52,852 nt of DNA, from NCBI GenBank assembly GCA_019313245.1, contig JAFDBP010000210.1:1-52852 (forward strand), in the 5' to 3' direction. Origin of the DNA: Deltaproteobacteria bacterium. GTDB lineage: Bacteria; Myxococcota_A; UBA9160; SMWR01. Shown piece by piece: positions 38,192 through 47,629 of this stretch. The translations under genes and the position numbers were made by a program. Each line of letters begins with the position of its first letter. Within the stretch, counting starts at the first letter, position 1. The notes beneath the pieces are model-generated. The model did no database searches. It was not told where the DNA came from and worked only from the letters and a program-made list of their open reading frames with translations.

Positions 38192-38629
38192 TCAATTGTA
38201 ATCCCAGCCGATGATTCGCTCGGGCGATACCGCGATCAGCGCACTGGGACCCTCTGCTTCGGTAGACGCCAGGTATTGGCGCGCCTCCTCATCCGACTCG
38301 TGGTAGCGCCGCGTAATTCGCCATGCGAGATCTGCCTGCTCGGGAGTCAGGTCGGTGATCACCTCGGCGGTGCCGCCGATCGATACGGCGCGCGCGTCCG
38401 GGTGACCGGCATCGATGCAGAGTGCAATGCGCGGGTCGCGGCGAAGCTGGCGGTATTTGGCGCTGCTCACCCCAACCGTGAAGTAGAGCCGCTCGTTTTC
38501 GAACAGGAACCAGATCGGGCTGCTCTGGGGCGCTCCATCGGCCCGAAGAACCGTTGCGATCGCGTGCCGAGTTACTTCGAGGAAGGCCTGGATCTGGGCT
38601 GAATTCATTCGATAGGTCGTGTCGGACAT
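38192..38629 (-). CDS. PPOX-fold FMN/F420-binding family protein
   Basis: 145 aa split-barrel protein of the pyridoxamine-5'-phosphate-oxidase-like group: MSDTTYRMNSAQIQAFLEVT, ATVLRADGAPQSSPIWFLFE, YFTVGVSSAKYRQLRRDPRI and the ending SPERIIGWDYN. Members bind FMN, F420 or heme; the window does not distinguish. ATG 38629 with AAGG upstream is the natural start. First gene of the minus-strand unit leading to the CocE-like and TPR genes, divergent from the M28 peptidase gene. Confidence 0.83.
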   Translation of the reverse strand: MSDTTYRMNSAQIQAFLEVTRHAIATVLRADGAPQSSPIWFLFENERLYFTVGVSSAKYRQLRRDPRIALCIDAGHPDARAVSIGGTAEVITDLTPEQADLAWRITRRYHESDEEARQYLASTEAEGPSALIAVSPERIIGWDYN

Positions 38630-38871
38630 GGAATCACCTTCTTCCATCGAACCGGATCTGAATTCTGGAAGATCGGACGCCGATCCCCCACGTGCAAGAT
38701 CCGCCGCGCTGATTGGCGGCAGAGCGTAGCGCGAGCTCGGATCGAACGGTTGAATGGGGCGTTTTGGTGTTCGGATTTGCGGCGCGAATTTCGATCTTGT
38801 GGGCGCAGCTCAGCTTGTCCATGATGGGGCCGCCGAGCGCGGGCACGGCAGAGAAGAACTGGAGGCGCCAG

Positions 38872-40569
38872 ATGCTACGCACGAAACCTCAGCGATCCTT
38901 TCAATTCCTCGGGGCGTATGCCGCTCTCCTCACCTTCGCGGGATGCTCGCACGCGCCGACCCTTCAGCCGCTTGCGCAAGAGGGTCAGGCCGCGGTCGCC
39001 CGGATCACGGCGGCGCGCCTGGCCGATCACATCCGGGAGCTGTCGAGCGACGCATACGAGGGCAGGGGGCCCGCCACGGCCGGTGATCTGCGCACCCAAC
39101 AGTATCTGGCCGATCAACTCGACGCGATCGGCCTGGAGCCCGCTGGTCCCGACGGAAGCTGGGTGCAGGAGTTCGACGTCGTGGGCATCACTTCCGAAGT
39201 GCCGGAGCGTTGGTCGTTTCGAAGCGAAAGCGAGACGCTGACACTCGATTACTGGGAGCAGTTCATCGCGGCGAGCGACGTACAGCGAGCCTCTTCCAAG
39301 ATCGAGAATGCAGAGGTCGTCTTCGTCGGTTACGGAATCGACGCACCCGAATACGCTTGGAACGATTACGCGGGTCAGGATCTCAGCGGAAAGGTCCTGT
39401 TGATCTTGAACAACGACCCGGATTGGGATCCCGAGTTGTTCGAGGGCGAAACCCGGCTCTACTACGGCCGGTGGAGCTACAAGTACGAGACGGCCGCCCG
39501 CCACGGCGCTGTCGGTGCGATCATCATCCACACGGTTCCGTCCGCCGGCTATCCCTGGCAGGTCGTTCAGACGTCCTGGAGCGGCGAGCAGTTCGAATTG
39601 CCCGCAGGGGATGAGGCGCGCCTCGAGATCGCGTCATGGATCACGGAGAGCGCTGCCGTCGAACTCGCGAAGCTCGCGGGAAGGGATCTGGCGGAACTCG
39701 TCGAGTCGGCGAAGAGTCGGGACTTTCAGCCGGTACCTCTGGGTGTGACGACATCGCTCGCGTTCGACAACGAGCTGTCACAAGCCCGCACCGCCAACGT
39801 GATCGGCCGATTGCCGGGTAGCGATCCCGAGTTGAGCGACGAGGTCGTGATCTTCACCGCCCATCACGACCACCTCGGCATCGGCACCCCCAATGAATCC
39901 GGCGACGCGATCTACAACGGCGCACTCGACAACGCGACTGGTGTCGCGCAGGTTCTCGCGATTGCCGACGCGCTTCAGGCGCTTCCCGTGGCACCTCGGC
40001 GGTCGACGCTCTTCCTGTTCGTCGCGGGCGAAGAACAGGGCTTGCTGGGTTCCAAATACTATGCGGCAAACCCCACCTATGCCCCCGGAAAGATCGCCGC
40101 AAACATCAACTACGACGGCGGAAACATCTGGGGGAAGGTCCGGGACATCACCTTCATCGGGCTCGGAAAGTCATCGCTGGATGCGGTGGTCATCGAAATT
40201 GCGGCCAGCCAGGGGCGGGTCGTCAAACCCGATCAATTCCCCGATCGGGGCTACTACTATCGATCCGATCAGTTCGCGTTCGCGAAAATCGGCGTTCCCG
40301 CGACCTTCTTCGATGCGGGAACCGATTTCCTCGGGCGCCCGGCCGGTTGGGGCAAGGAACAGATGAAGAAGTACGAAGCGGCTCACTACCACCAACCGAG
40401 CGACGAATTCGACGAAAGCTGGAACTTCGAAGGCATGATCGAGGACGCGAGCCTGGGCTTCTGGACCGCCCTGCGTGTAGCCAACGCCGACGCGATGCCG
40501 AGCTGGAATCCGGGCGATGAATTCGAAGCGGCGCGCAAGGCCGCAATCGAGGCCGTCGGCGATCAGTAG
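38872..40569 (+). CDS. M28-family zinc aminopeptidase lipoprotein
   Basis: 565 aa. Lipobox TFAGCSH. A PA-type insert (about 130-270, GYGIDAPEYAWNDYAGQDLS with KVLLILNN) precedes the M28 catalytic domain with metal and catalytic residues in FTAHHDHLGIG, GALDNATGVAQ, FVAGEEQGLLGS, NYDGGNIWG and HYHQPSDEF. It probably removes N-terminal residues from peptides in the periplasm or at the outer membrane. ATG 38872 is preferred because GGAGG lies 6 bp upstream and the lipoprotein signal follows; the frame is open from 38713. Convergent with the M2 peptidase. Confidence 0.9.
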   Translation: MLRTKPQRSFQFLGAYAALLTFAGCSHAPTLQPLAQEGQAAVARITAARLADHIRELSSDAYEGRGPATAGDLRTQQYLADQLDAIGLEPAGPDGSWVQEFDVVGITSEVPERWSFRSESETLTLDYWEQFIAASDVQRASSKIENAEVVFVGYGIDAPEYAWNDYAGQDLSGKVLLILNNDPDWDPELFEGETRLYYGRWSYKYETAARHGAVGAIIIHTVPSAGYPWQVVQTSWSGEQFELPAGDEARLEIASWITESAAVELAKLAGRDLAELVESAKSRDFQPVPLGVTTSLAFDNELSQARTANVIGRLPGSDPELSDEVVIFTAHHDHLGIGTPNESGDAIYNGALDNATGVAQVLAIADALQALPVAPRRSTLFLFVAGEEQGLLGSKYYAANPTYAPGKIAANINYDGGNIWGKVRDITFIGLGKSSLDAVVIEIAASQGRVVKPDQFPDRGYYYRSDQFAFAKIGVPATFFDAGTDFLGRPAGWGKEQMKKYEAAHYHQPSDEFDESWNFEGMIEDASLGFWTALRVANADAMPSWNPGDEFEAARKAAIEAVGDQ

Positions 40570-40578
40570 CCGGCGCCG

Positions 40579-42411
40579 CTACCAGCCGCAGCTCCTGCTC
40601 GCGTTCTTCTCGTCGAGCCAGGCCTGGAGCGGCGCGAAGTAGTCGCGGATCGCGGTGGCGTCTGCCTCGCGCTCGCCGGTCAGCGCTTCGAGCGCGTCGG
40701 GCCACGGCCGGCTCATGCCCATTTCGAGCATTTCGTTGAGTCGGCGGCCCGCTTCTTTGCTGCCATAGATCGTACAGCGGTTGAGCGGTCCTTCGTGGCC
40801 CGCAATCTCGCACATCGCGCGGTGAAACTGGAATTGCAGGATCGCGGCGAGGAAATAGCGGCTGTACGGCGTGTTGCCGGGGATATGGTACTTCGCGCCC
40901 GGATCGAAGAGATCTTCGCCGCGCTCGTCGGGCGGGCGAATCCCCTGGTATTTCTCGCGCAGCGCCCACCATCCGGCGTTGTAGGCATCGGCCGGGATTT
41001 CGCCCGAGAAGACGCCCCAGCGCCACTGATCGACGAGAATTCCGAACGGCAGGAAGGCGACCTTGCCGAGCGCATCGCGCAACAGCAAGCCGACGTCCTT
41101 CGAGGGCGGGGGCTCGGCGTCGAGCAGGCCCAGTTCGACGAGGTAGGCCGGCGTCACGGAGAGCGCGATCGCATCGCCGATCGCCTCGTGGAACCCGTCG
41201 TTGGCGCTGCCGCGGAAGAGGTAGGGCTGATCTTTGTAGGCGCGCTGGTAGTAGTTGTGGCCCAGCTCGTGATGGATCGTCTGGAAATCTTCGGCGTTGA
41301 CTTCGATGCACATCTTGATCCGAAGGTCGTCGCCATCCTCGACATCCCAGGCACTCGCGTGACAGACCACTTCGCGATCCTGAGGTTTGGTGAACAGCGA
41401 GCGCTCCCAGAAACTATCGGGCAGCGGTTCGAAGCCGATCGAGCTGAAAAAATTCTCGCCGGATCGAACCATCCCGAGCGGGTCGTAGCCCGCCTTCTGG
41501 ACCAAGGCCGTCAGGTCGTAACCCGGATCGGCGTCGTCTGGGGCCACCAGGTCGTAGATGTTGGTCCAGTCCTGGGCCCACATGTTGCCGAGCAGGTGCG
41601 CGGGGATCGGCTGGTCGAGGGGGACCTGATCTTCGCCGTAGAACTCGGCCAGTTTTGCGCGGACATAACAGTGGAGCGACTCGTAGAGGGGCAGCACCTG
41701 TTGCCAGAGCCGGTCGACCTCGGCTGCAAACGCATCGGGTGACATGTCGTAGTTCGAGCGCCAGAGTGCGCCGGTGTCCGGGTAACCGAGTTCTTGCGCG
41801 CCCTGATTGGTCAATTCGACGAAGCGTCGATAGTCGTCGCGAATGGCCGGGGAGGTGGTGCGCCAGCCGATCCAGACGTCGAGCAACGCGGCGGGATCGC
41901 GGCTCTCGGCGGTGATCGCGCGAATTTCGATGATGTCGAGGCAATCCTCCCCCTCGGCACCTTCGGGGCAATACTGCGCCTTGCCGTAATTGCTGTCCAT
42001 ACCCGCGGCGATCTGGGTGAGTTCCTGCGTGAGCGCGCGATCGGAGGGAGCGGGCATCGTGATCGCGCGCTTGAGGAGCTCGAGTTGGCGTCGCGTTTCA
42101 GCGTCGGTTTCGACACCGTTGAATTGCGCCGCCTGCTTCGCGAGTTCGACGCTCGCTGCGATGTAGTTTTCGTAGGCTTCGGCGGCAAGGGCTTCCGTGT
42201 CGACCGTGATGAAATTCGCCTTGACCCATTCCGCTCGCGCCGCGCGAACCCCGAGCGCCTCGAGTCGAGCGTTTGCCGCCTCGACAAAACTGCGCGCATC
42301 GTCAGCGCTGGGATTGGCTCTCGGATCGTGCGCACAAGCGGTCGAGAGCAGCAGCGAAATGACGACTGCAAGCATGCACGCGTTGTTGCGGTGTCCACTG
42401 TGAGTTCGCAT
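40579..42411 (-). CDS. M2-family peptidyl-dipeptidase (ACE-like) lipoprotein
   Basis: 610 aa. Signal with lipobox STAC. The M2 metallopeptidase domain covers the rest: zinc motif HHELGH (HExxH) with the third ligand Glu in GFHEAIGDAI, HLLGNMWAQDWTNIYDL and a YFLAAILQFQFH region near the end. Known M2 enzymes remove C-terminal dipeptides and often need chloride. It lies tail to tail with the M28 aminopeptidase 9 bp away; the pair could degrade extracellular peptides from both ends. GAGGGA precedes ATG 42411. Confidence 0.92.
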   Translation of the reverse strand: MRTHSGHRNNACMLAVVISLLLSTACAHDPRANPSADDARSFVEAANARLEALGVRAARAEWVKANFITVDTEALAAEAYENYIAASVELAKQAAQFNGVETDAETRRQLELLKRAITMPAPSDRALTQELTQIAAGMDSNYGKAQYCPEGAEGEDCLDIIEIRAITAESRDPAALLDVWIGWRTTSPAIRDDYRRFVELTNQGAQELGYPDTGALWRSNYDMSPDAFAAEVDRLWQQVLPLYESLHCYVRAKLAEFYGEDQVPLDQPIPAHLLGNMWAQDWTNIYDLVAPDDADPGYDLTALVQKAGYDPLGMVRSGENFFSSIGFEPLPDSFWERSLFTKPQDREVVCHASAWDVEDGDDLRIKMCIEVNAEDFQTIHHELGHNYYQRAYKDQPYLFRGSANDGFHEAIGDAIALSVTPAYLVELGLLDAEPPPSKDVGLLLRDALGKVAFLPFGILVDQWRWGVFSGEIPADAYNAGWWALREKYQGIRPPDERGEDLFDPGAKYHIPGNTPYSRYFLAAILQFQFHRAMCEIAGHEGPLNRCTIYGSKEAGRRLNEMLEMGMSRPWPDALEALTGEREADATAIRDYFAPLQAWLDEKNASRSCGW

Positions 42412-42502
42412 GGAATCCCTCGTTTGATAACGGGCGGTTGAACTCCGCGCACTATAGCCCCCGAACGCCGTCAGCGAGGCTTTTTGGGCGCCGCACCCGG
42501 AC

Positions 42503-42522
42503 CGCGACCCTGCAGGGTCGCG
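42503..42522. promoter_or_regulatory. 20-bp perfect palindrome, possible operator
   Basis: CGCGACCCTGCAGGGTCGCG is a perfect palindrome centred at 42512/42513. It lies in the divergent region between the M2 peptidase gene and the Cys/His-rich gene, 48 bp before the latter's ATG. A second dyad, TCGCT-TG-AGCGA, follows at about 42530-42541. This fits a dimeric regulator site controlling the receptor operon. Confidence 0.45.
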
Positions 42523-42570
42523 ATTCGAGCTCGCTTGAGCGAAATTCGAGGATTCGGCAGGCTTTCGGCG

Positions 42571-42963
42571 ATGCGGCTGCTTTCAGTGCTGATTTTCTCG
42601 ATCTACCTCTGCGTCGGCGCCTCGCCATGTATTGGCGGGATCACCGAAATGCCCGCCCACGTACCGCATGCGGAAGGCGTCGCGAATGCGCACGCGGATT
42701 GCGAAACCCGGGCATTGCGTCACGCCACTGAGCATCGCCATGGCACTGCGGCGTCGCCCCAGCGCGAGCTTCAGGCGCGCTGCCCGTGCGGCTGCGAGGA
42801 CGGTCAAGCCGCTGCGAATTCATTCGTGCGGCTCGGCAACGCCATCCGGGTGTGCGCGGTCGATCCGGCATCCATCCGCCGTGACTGCGACGTCTTCGAC
42901 TTGGCTGGCGAGTACACCCAGGCGTCACCGCAATCCGTCGATCACGTTCCCATCTCCAGCTGA
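42571..42963 (+). CDS. Cys/His-rich small secreted protein upstream of a TonB receptor
   Basis: 130 aa. Hydrophobic N-terminus MRLLSVLIFSIYLCVGA as a signal peptide. The mature part is rich in potential metal ligands: HVPHAEG, HADCETRALRHATEHRHG and ARCPCGCEDG. The receptor gene starts 129 bp downstream on the same strand. A role as a periplasmic metal-binding partner of that receptor is an inference from composition and position; no family recognised. ATG 42571 is chosen for the signal peptide. Confidence 0.6.
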   Translation: MRLLSVLIFSIYLCVGASPCIGGITEMPAHVPHAEGVANAHADCETRALRHATEHRHGTAASPQRELQARCPCGCEDGQAAANSFVRLGNAIRVCAVDPASIRRDCDVFDLAGEYTQASPQSVDHVPISS

Positions 42964-43092
42964 TTTCTCCAAGCGTCCACCAGGACATCGAAGCGTCGCC
43001 TGAAGCCTGCGCAACTCCTCATCCGTGGCGTGCATACCGGGGCCGGCTGCACGCACGCGTATTCGCAGCGATTTGGGAATGGAGAGAACATC

Positions 43093-45255
43093 GTGAATTC
43101 ACTCGTTTCAGCGAGTGTTCGAATTGCCGCTCGGATGCGGTCGGGGCGAGAGGTTTCTTCGGATTTGGCGCGCGCGGTCGCGCTGTCGATCGGCCTGGCC
43201 GCGGCGGTTGCCGGAAGCGCCGATAGGAGTCTCGCGACCGAGCCCGACCCGTCGATCGAAGAAATTCTGATCAGAGGTCAAGATACGGGCGTGGCCGACT
43301 TGTTCGTCGTCACTCCGGATCGAGCGACGCCCAACGCGCCCGACACCACCGAAATGATGAATCTCGTCCCCGGTGGCGATGTCGTGAACAACGGGCCGCT
43401 CAGCGGCCAGGTTCAATATCGCGGCATGTTCGGTAGCCGTGTGGGGGTTCGGATCGATGGCATGTACATCTCTCCGGGTGGCCCGAATTGGATGGATGCG
43501 CCCCTCCACTACGCGCCGAGAATTCTGCTCGAAAATCTCGCAGTCCCGCGCGGGATCGCCTCGGTGAGTGCGGGCGCAGAGAGCATCGGCGGAAGCGCGC
43601 ACGCAAAACTCAAACGCAGCCAGTTCACCGACAGCGAATCGTTTTCCGCAGCTGCGGATGCCCAGGTCTCCGGTCGAAGCGTCGATTCCTCGATCGCGGG
43701 AGGTGGAATCCTGTCGCTGGCCAATGAACGACACCGGTTCCAACTGGTGGGATCTGCAGAGGTCGGCGACGACATGCGCGCCGCAAAGGGTCGGATCGTG
43801 CCGACCGAGTTCGAACGCTACACCTACGGTGGCGGTTACGGCGTGCGCCTGACCGAGCAACACGAGGTCGGCATCGGTTACCGGCACAACGACACCGGGC
43901 GCAGCGGGAATCCCGCGCTGCCGATGGATATCAAGTACGTCAATACCGAAATCGCCAATATCGAATACAGCGGCCATTGGTCGGGCGCGGAAATTGCGCT
44001 GAACGCCTACTTCATGGACGTGGATCACGTGATGGACAACTTCGGCCTGCGGACGCCGCCCGCATCGGCCGCCCTTTTTCGATCGACCCATGCGACGAGC
44101 ACCGCGTTCGGCTACGAGGCGAAAACCAGTCTGCCTTTCTACGATGGCACGCTCGCAGTCGGAACCGACGGGCACCTGGTCGACCACGACATGGACGTAT
44201 CGAACCCCAACAGCTCCGCCTTCTTCGTCAGCAACTTCAACCATGTCGATCGCGACCGCTATTCGCTCTTCGGCGAATGGCGGCGAAATTTCGGCGAGCG
44301 CTGGAAGCTCGAACTCGGCGTCCGCTACAGCCTGATTCACATGGACGCGGGCAACGTCGACATCGGCGGCATTCCCGCGTCGATGCTTCCGCCGGCTCAG
44401 CAATTGCGAGACGCCTTCAATGCTGCAAATCGCGAGAAGTTCGAACATCTCGTCGACGCGGTGGTCAAGCTGGCCGTAGAACCCTGGAGCGGTTGGCTGG
44501 TCGAGCTATCGGGAGGCCGGAAGACGAGGGCTCCGTCCTACGTCGAACGCTACGCGTGGCTCCCGCTCCAGGCCACGGGGGGACTTGCAGACGGCAACAA
44601 CTATGTGGGCGACATCGGTCTCGATCCCGAAGAGTCCTATCTGGTCGATCTGGGCGTGGAGTGGCGGCGCGCGGATTTCTACGTGGCTCCGCGCGCGTTC
44701 TATCACTGGGTGGACGACTACATCCAGGGCGTGCCATCGACCAACGCCGACGTGATCGCGCTCAGCGGCCCCACCACGGCACTCGTGTTCGCGAACGTCG
44801 AGGCCGAACTCTTTGGACTCGACGTTCCGTACGCGGTGCGATTGCCGCTGAACCTGCAACTCGACGGCACGCTGAGTTGGGTGCGCGCAAAGCGGCGGGA
44901 CATCGACGACAACCTCTACCGCATCGCGCCGCTTCGCGGGCGCACGACCCTGAGCTACCTCGGAAACGGTTGGCAGGTGGCCGTCGAGGGCGTCTATGCG
45001 GCGCGCCAGAGCCATGTGTCGGCCAGCAATGGCGAGTCTCCCACGGGCGGCTGGGGCGTGATGAACGTCTTCGCCAGCTGGGAGGTCTCCGAGGGCATCG
45101 AACTCGAGGTCGGGGGCGACAACGTGCTCGACGCCGACTACGCGCATCAACTGGCGGGGATCAGTCGAATCGACAGCAGTGGGGTGTCGATGGGCGAACG
45201 CCTTCCAGGCCCGGGTTGGAGCGTCTACGGCCGCTTGACGGCCCGGTTTCGGTGA
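43093..45255 (+). CDS. TonB-dependent outer-membrane receptor (metal-type)
   Basis: 720 aa. A long signal region ends near LATEPDP, followed by a TonB-box-like EEILIRGQD, a plug domain (about 60-190; VQYRGMFGSRVGVRIDGMYI, MDAPLHYAP) and a 22-strand-type barrel with the C-terminal pattern ending in aromatic/Arg (VYGRLTARFR). The MDAPLHYAP stretch resembles copper receptors of the OprC/NosA type as I recall them, which fits the Cys/His-rich gene upstream. The substrate remains inferred. GTG 43093 is preferred, with GGAGAG about 8 bp upstream; the frame is open from 43030. Confidence 0.87.
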   Translation: MNSLVSASVRIAARMRSGREVSSDLARAVALSIGLAAAVAGSADRSLATEPDPSIEEILIRGQDTGVADLFVVTPDRATPNAPDTTEMMNLVPGGDVVNNGPLSGQVQYRGMFGSRVGVRIDGMYISPGGPNWMDAPLHYAPRILLENLAVPRGIASVSAGAESIGGSAHAKLKRSQFTDSESFSAAADAQVSGRSVDSSIAGGGILSLANERHRFQLVGSAEVGDDMRAAKGRIVPTEFERYTYGGGYGVRLTEQHEVGIGYRHNDTGRSGNPALPMDIKYVNTEIANIEYSGHWSGAEIALNAYFMDVDHVMDNFGLRTPPASAALFRSTHATSTAFGYEAKTSLPFYDGTLAVGTDGHLVDHDMDVSNPNSSAFFVSNFNHVDRDRYSLFGEWRRNFGERWKLELGVRYSLIHMDAGNVDIGGIPASMLPPAQQLRDAFNAANREKFEHLVDAVVKLAVEPWSGWLVELSGGRKTRAPSYVERYAWLPLQATGGLADGNNYVGDIGLDPEESYLVDLGVEWRRADFYVAPRAFYHWVDDYIQGVPSTNADVIALSGPTTALVFANVEAELFGLDVPYAVRLPLNLQLDGTLSWVRAKRRDIDDNLYRIAPLRGRTTLSYLGNGWQVAVEGVYAARQSHVSASNGESPTGGWGVMNVFASWEVSEGIELEVGGDNVLDADYAHQLAGISRIDSSGVSMGERLPGPGWSVYGRLTARFR

Positions 45256-45334
45256 TCGCCGACTCCCCCCACGGGGCATCGATTCCTGGCGGAACGATGG
45301 CGAAAATCGAGTCTTTGGGGATACTCCCCGCCTC

Positions 45335-46210
45335 GTGAGAGGTCTCTTAGCTCTGTTATTGGGCGCGCTGGTGGCGACAGCCTGCGCGACGGTTCCCCGG
45401 GCCGTATCGATCCGCACGCTGCGCATTGGGACGCCAGGTGCGGAAGGCTCCGCATGCCATCCGGTCGCTCCAGATCACGTGGTCAGTTCTGCCGAAGCCG
45501 ACGACGCCCGATTTCTGGATCCGTCGAAGATCAACCTGCTGATCTGGAACACCCACAAGGGGCAGGACGACGGCTGGTTGGAGGAATTCGAGCGGCTGAG
45601 CGTCGACCAGGATCTGCTCGTGCTTCAGGAGGCTTATCTGAAGGATGGGCTGCGCGATTTCCTGCAGCGCCAGGCGCTTTCCTGGGATCTCGCGACGACC
45701 TTCAAGCAGTATCGAGTCGAAACCGGCGTGATGACGGCTTCGTCGGTCGCGCCGGCCTCGGCCTGTGTGCAGCGAACGATGGAGCCGCTGTTCTCGCTGC
45801 CCAAATCCACGCTGGTCTCTCGATATCCGATCGAGGGGAGCGAGGAAACGCTTCTGGTCGGGAATATCCACGCCGTCAATTTCACCCTGGGCACGGCCGC
45901 GTTCCGTTCGCAGCTCGATCGTCTCGCTGCGGAACTCGATCACCACGAGGGCCCAAAGATCGTCGCGGGTGACTTCAATAGCTGGAGCGAGTCGCGATTG
46001 AGCATTCTCGAAGACGTTCTCGTCGAAAAGCGTTTGATGCGCCGAGTGGAATTCGACGACAAGAATCCGAGGGCGATCTTCGGGCACACCGTCGATCACG
46101 TCTACTACCGCGGACTGGTGGTTGCGGAGCGCCGCGTTTTGGAATCCGACACCTCGGATCACGCCCCGATCTGGGTACAATTCGCTCGAGCGGATGAGTC
46201 CGCGAGTTGA
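45335..46210 (+). CDS. Endonuclease/exonuclease/phosphatase-family lipoprotein
   Basis: 291 aa. Lipoprotein signal with lipobox ATAC. The EEP fold is complete: LLIWNTHKGQ (Asn), LVLQEAY (Glu), NIHAVNF (His), AGDFNSWSES (Asp-Asn) and SDHAPIW (Asp-His). Secreted members include nucleases and sphingomyelinase-type phosphodiesterases; the substrate is unknown. GTG 45335 is the only start that gives the signal. It follows the TonB receptor by 79 bp on the same strand. Confidence 0.87.
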   Translation: MRGLLALLLGALVATACATVPRAVSIRTLRIGTPGAEGSACHPVAPDHVVSSAEADDARFLDPSKINLLIWNTHKGQDDGWLEEFERLSVDQDLLVLQEAYLKDGLRDFLQRQALSWDLATTFKQYRVETGVMTASSVAPASACVQRTMEPLFSLPKSTLVSRYPIEGSEETLLVGNIHAVNFTLGTAAFRSQLDRLAAELDHHEGPKIVAGDFNSWSESRLSILEDVLVEKRLMRRVEFDDKNPRAIFGHTVDHVYYRGLVVAERRVLESDTSDHAPIWVQFARADESAS

Positions 46211-46311
46211 GGGGTGTTACAACGACCTCGGGGCGGGTGACTTACTGCCGCGCCGAATCGCTTTTGCGCGTCATTGAAGTCGGCTAGAGGAGAAACGAAC
46301 GGAGGTTGACC

Positions 46312-47610
46312 GTGGCGTCGAAACCAGCCGTAGCCGCAACACTGATCGCCGCACTCCTTATCGGCTGTGCGAACACCGACCGGGGCGTCGGGCGAGAGGC
46401 CTTCGAACCCGCCTCTAGCGTCGAAGAGACCTTCCGCTGGCACCGCGCTCATCCCGAGAACACCGCGTGGTGGGACGTCGTCGGCGAACAACAAGCTTGG
46501 TATTTCAAGAACATCCAGCAGGTCTATCCGAGCGTCACCGTCTATCGCGCAGGCCCGGTGCGCGAGTTGGGCTATCGGCTGATGGACGAAATCGCGAACC
46601 ATCCGGTGAAGACCCCGTCGGGTACCGCGCGCTTCGCCGACTTCCTCAACGGCGAAGACTCGACGACGATGGGGCTTGTGATCCTCCACGAGGGCGAGAT
46701 CGCCTTCGAGGCCTACCCGCGAATGGAGCCGTATCAAAAACCGATCTACTGGTCGGTGGCCAAGGTGCTGGTGTCGACGCTGGTCGCGATTCTCGAGGAC
46801 CGCGGTCTGGTCGATGTGGCGAACCCGATCGAACTCTACATCCCCGAATTGAAGGATTCCGAACTCGCCGGCATCTCGGTCATCGACATCCTCGACATGG
46901 CCTCCGGCATCGACTGCACGGACAATTACGCCGATTTCGACGCCTGTTATTTCCGCTACGAGACCGCATTGGGCGACGGATTCAGAACCGATTCAAGCCC
47001 CGACAACCCCTACGACATGTTGATCGATTTCGATTACGGCTATTGGGCGAAGCCCGGAACCCGTTTCGACTACTCGGGCGTGAACACCTTCCTACTCGGT
47101 TGGATGGTCGAGAAGATCACCGGAATGCCGTTTCAGGACGCATTTACGCGAGAGGTCTGGAGGCACATCGGGGCTGAAGCGGACGCGACCTTCTTCGCCG
47201 GCCGCTACGGCGTGCCCCTGACACACGGTGGCTTCACATCCTCGCTGCGCGATCTGGCTCGCTTCGGTCTGCTCTTCACGCCGAGCTACGGGGGGGTCTC
47301 GGACCGTAGAATCGTCTCCGACCGCTACCTCGACCGGATCCTGTACGGCGGCCGGCCGGAACTCCTCGCCAATTCTCGTTTTGGCCCACCGCCACCAAGC
47401 GACGTCAAGCACAACGTCTACCAGTGGGATCTCGTCTTCGACAACGGCGACTTCTACAAGGGAGGCTGGTCGGGGCAGGGGCTCTTGATCAACGCGGAGC
47501 GGGACTACGTGGCCGTCTACGCGGGCTATTTCAAGGATGCCGAACACAGCGAGATCGATCTGCTCCCGATCCTGCGCGAAGTGCTCGAGGACGTCTTCGG
47601 CAATCCGTGA
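46312..47610 (+). CDS. Serine hydrolase (beta-lactamase/class C-like) lipoprotein
   Basis: 432 aa. Lipobox LIGC. The catalytic SxxK is YWSVAKVL, followed by a YxN-like DYSGVN and a C-terminal KGGWSGQG in place of KTG. This is the broad PF00144 group of esterases, carboxypeptidases and D-amino acid hydrolases; specificity cannot be read. GTG 46312 is chosen because GGAGG (46301-46305) lies 6 bp upstream, whereas TTG 46306 is too close. Convergent with queD 19 bp downstream. Confidence 0.88.
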   Translation: MASKPAVAATLIAALLIGCANTDRGVGREAFEPASSVEETFRWHRAHPENTAWWDVVGEQQAWYFKNIQQVYPSVTVYRAGPVRELGYRLMDEIANHPVKTPSGTARFADFLNGEDSTTMGLVILHEGEIAFEAYPRMEPYQKPIYWSVAKVLVSTLVAILEDRGLVDVANPIELYIPELKDSELAGISVIDILDMASGIDCTDNYADFDACYFRYETALGDGFRTDSSPDNPYDMLIDFDYGYWAKPGTRFDYSGVNTFLLGWMVEKITGMPFQDAFTREVWRHIGAEADATFFAGRYGVPLTHGGFTSSLRDLARFGLLFTPSYGGVSDRRIVSDRYLDRILYGGRPELLANSRFGPPPPSDVKHNVYQWDLVFDNGDFYKGGWSGQGLLINAERDYVAVYAGYFKDAEHSEIDLLPILREVLEDVFGNP

Positions 47611-47629
47611 TCGGGCGCGCGGAATCGGC

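Noticed and set aside
42412-42570. Cobalamin riboswitch before the TonB receptor operon
   Set aside because: No B12-box or other riboswitch core was found; only palindromes are visible.
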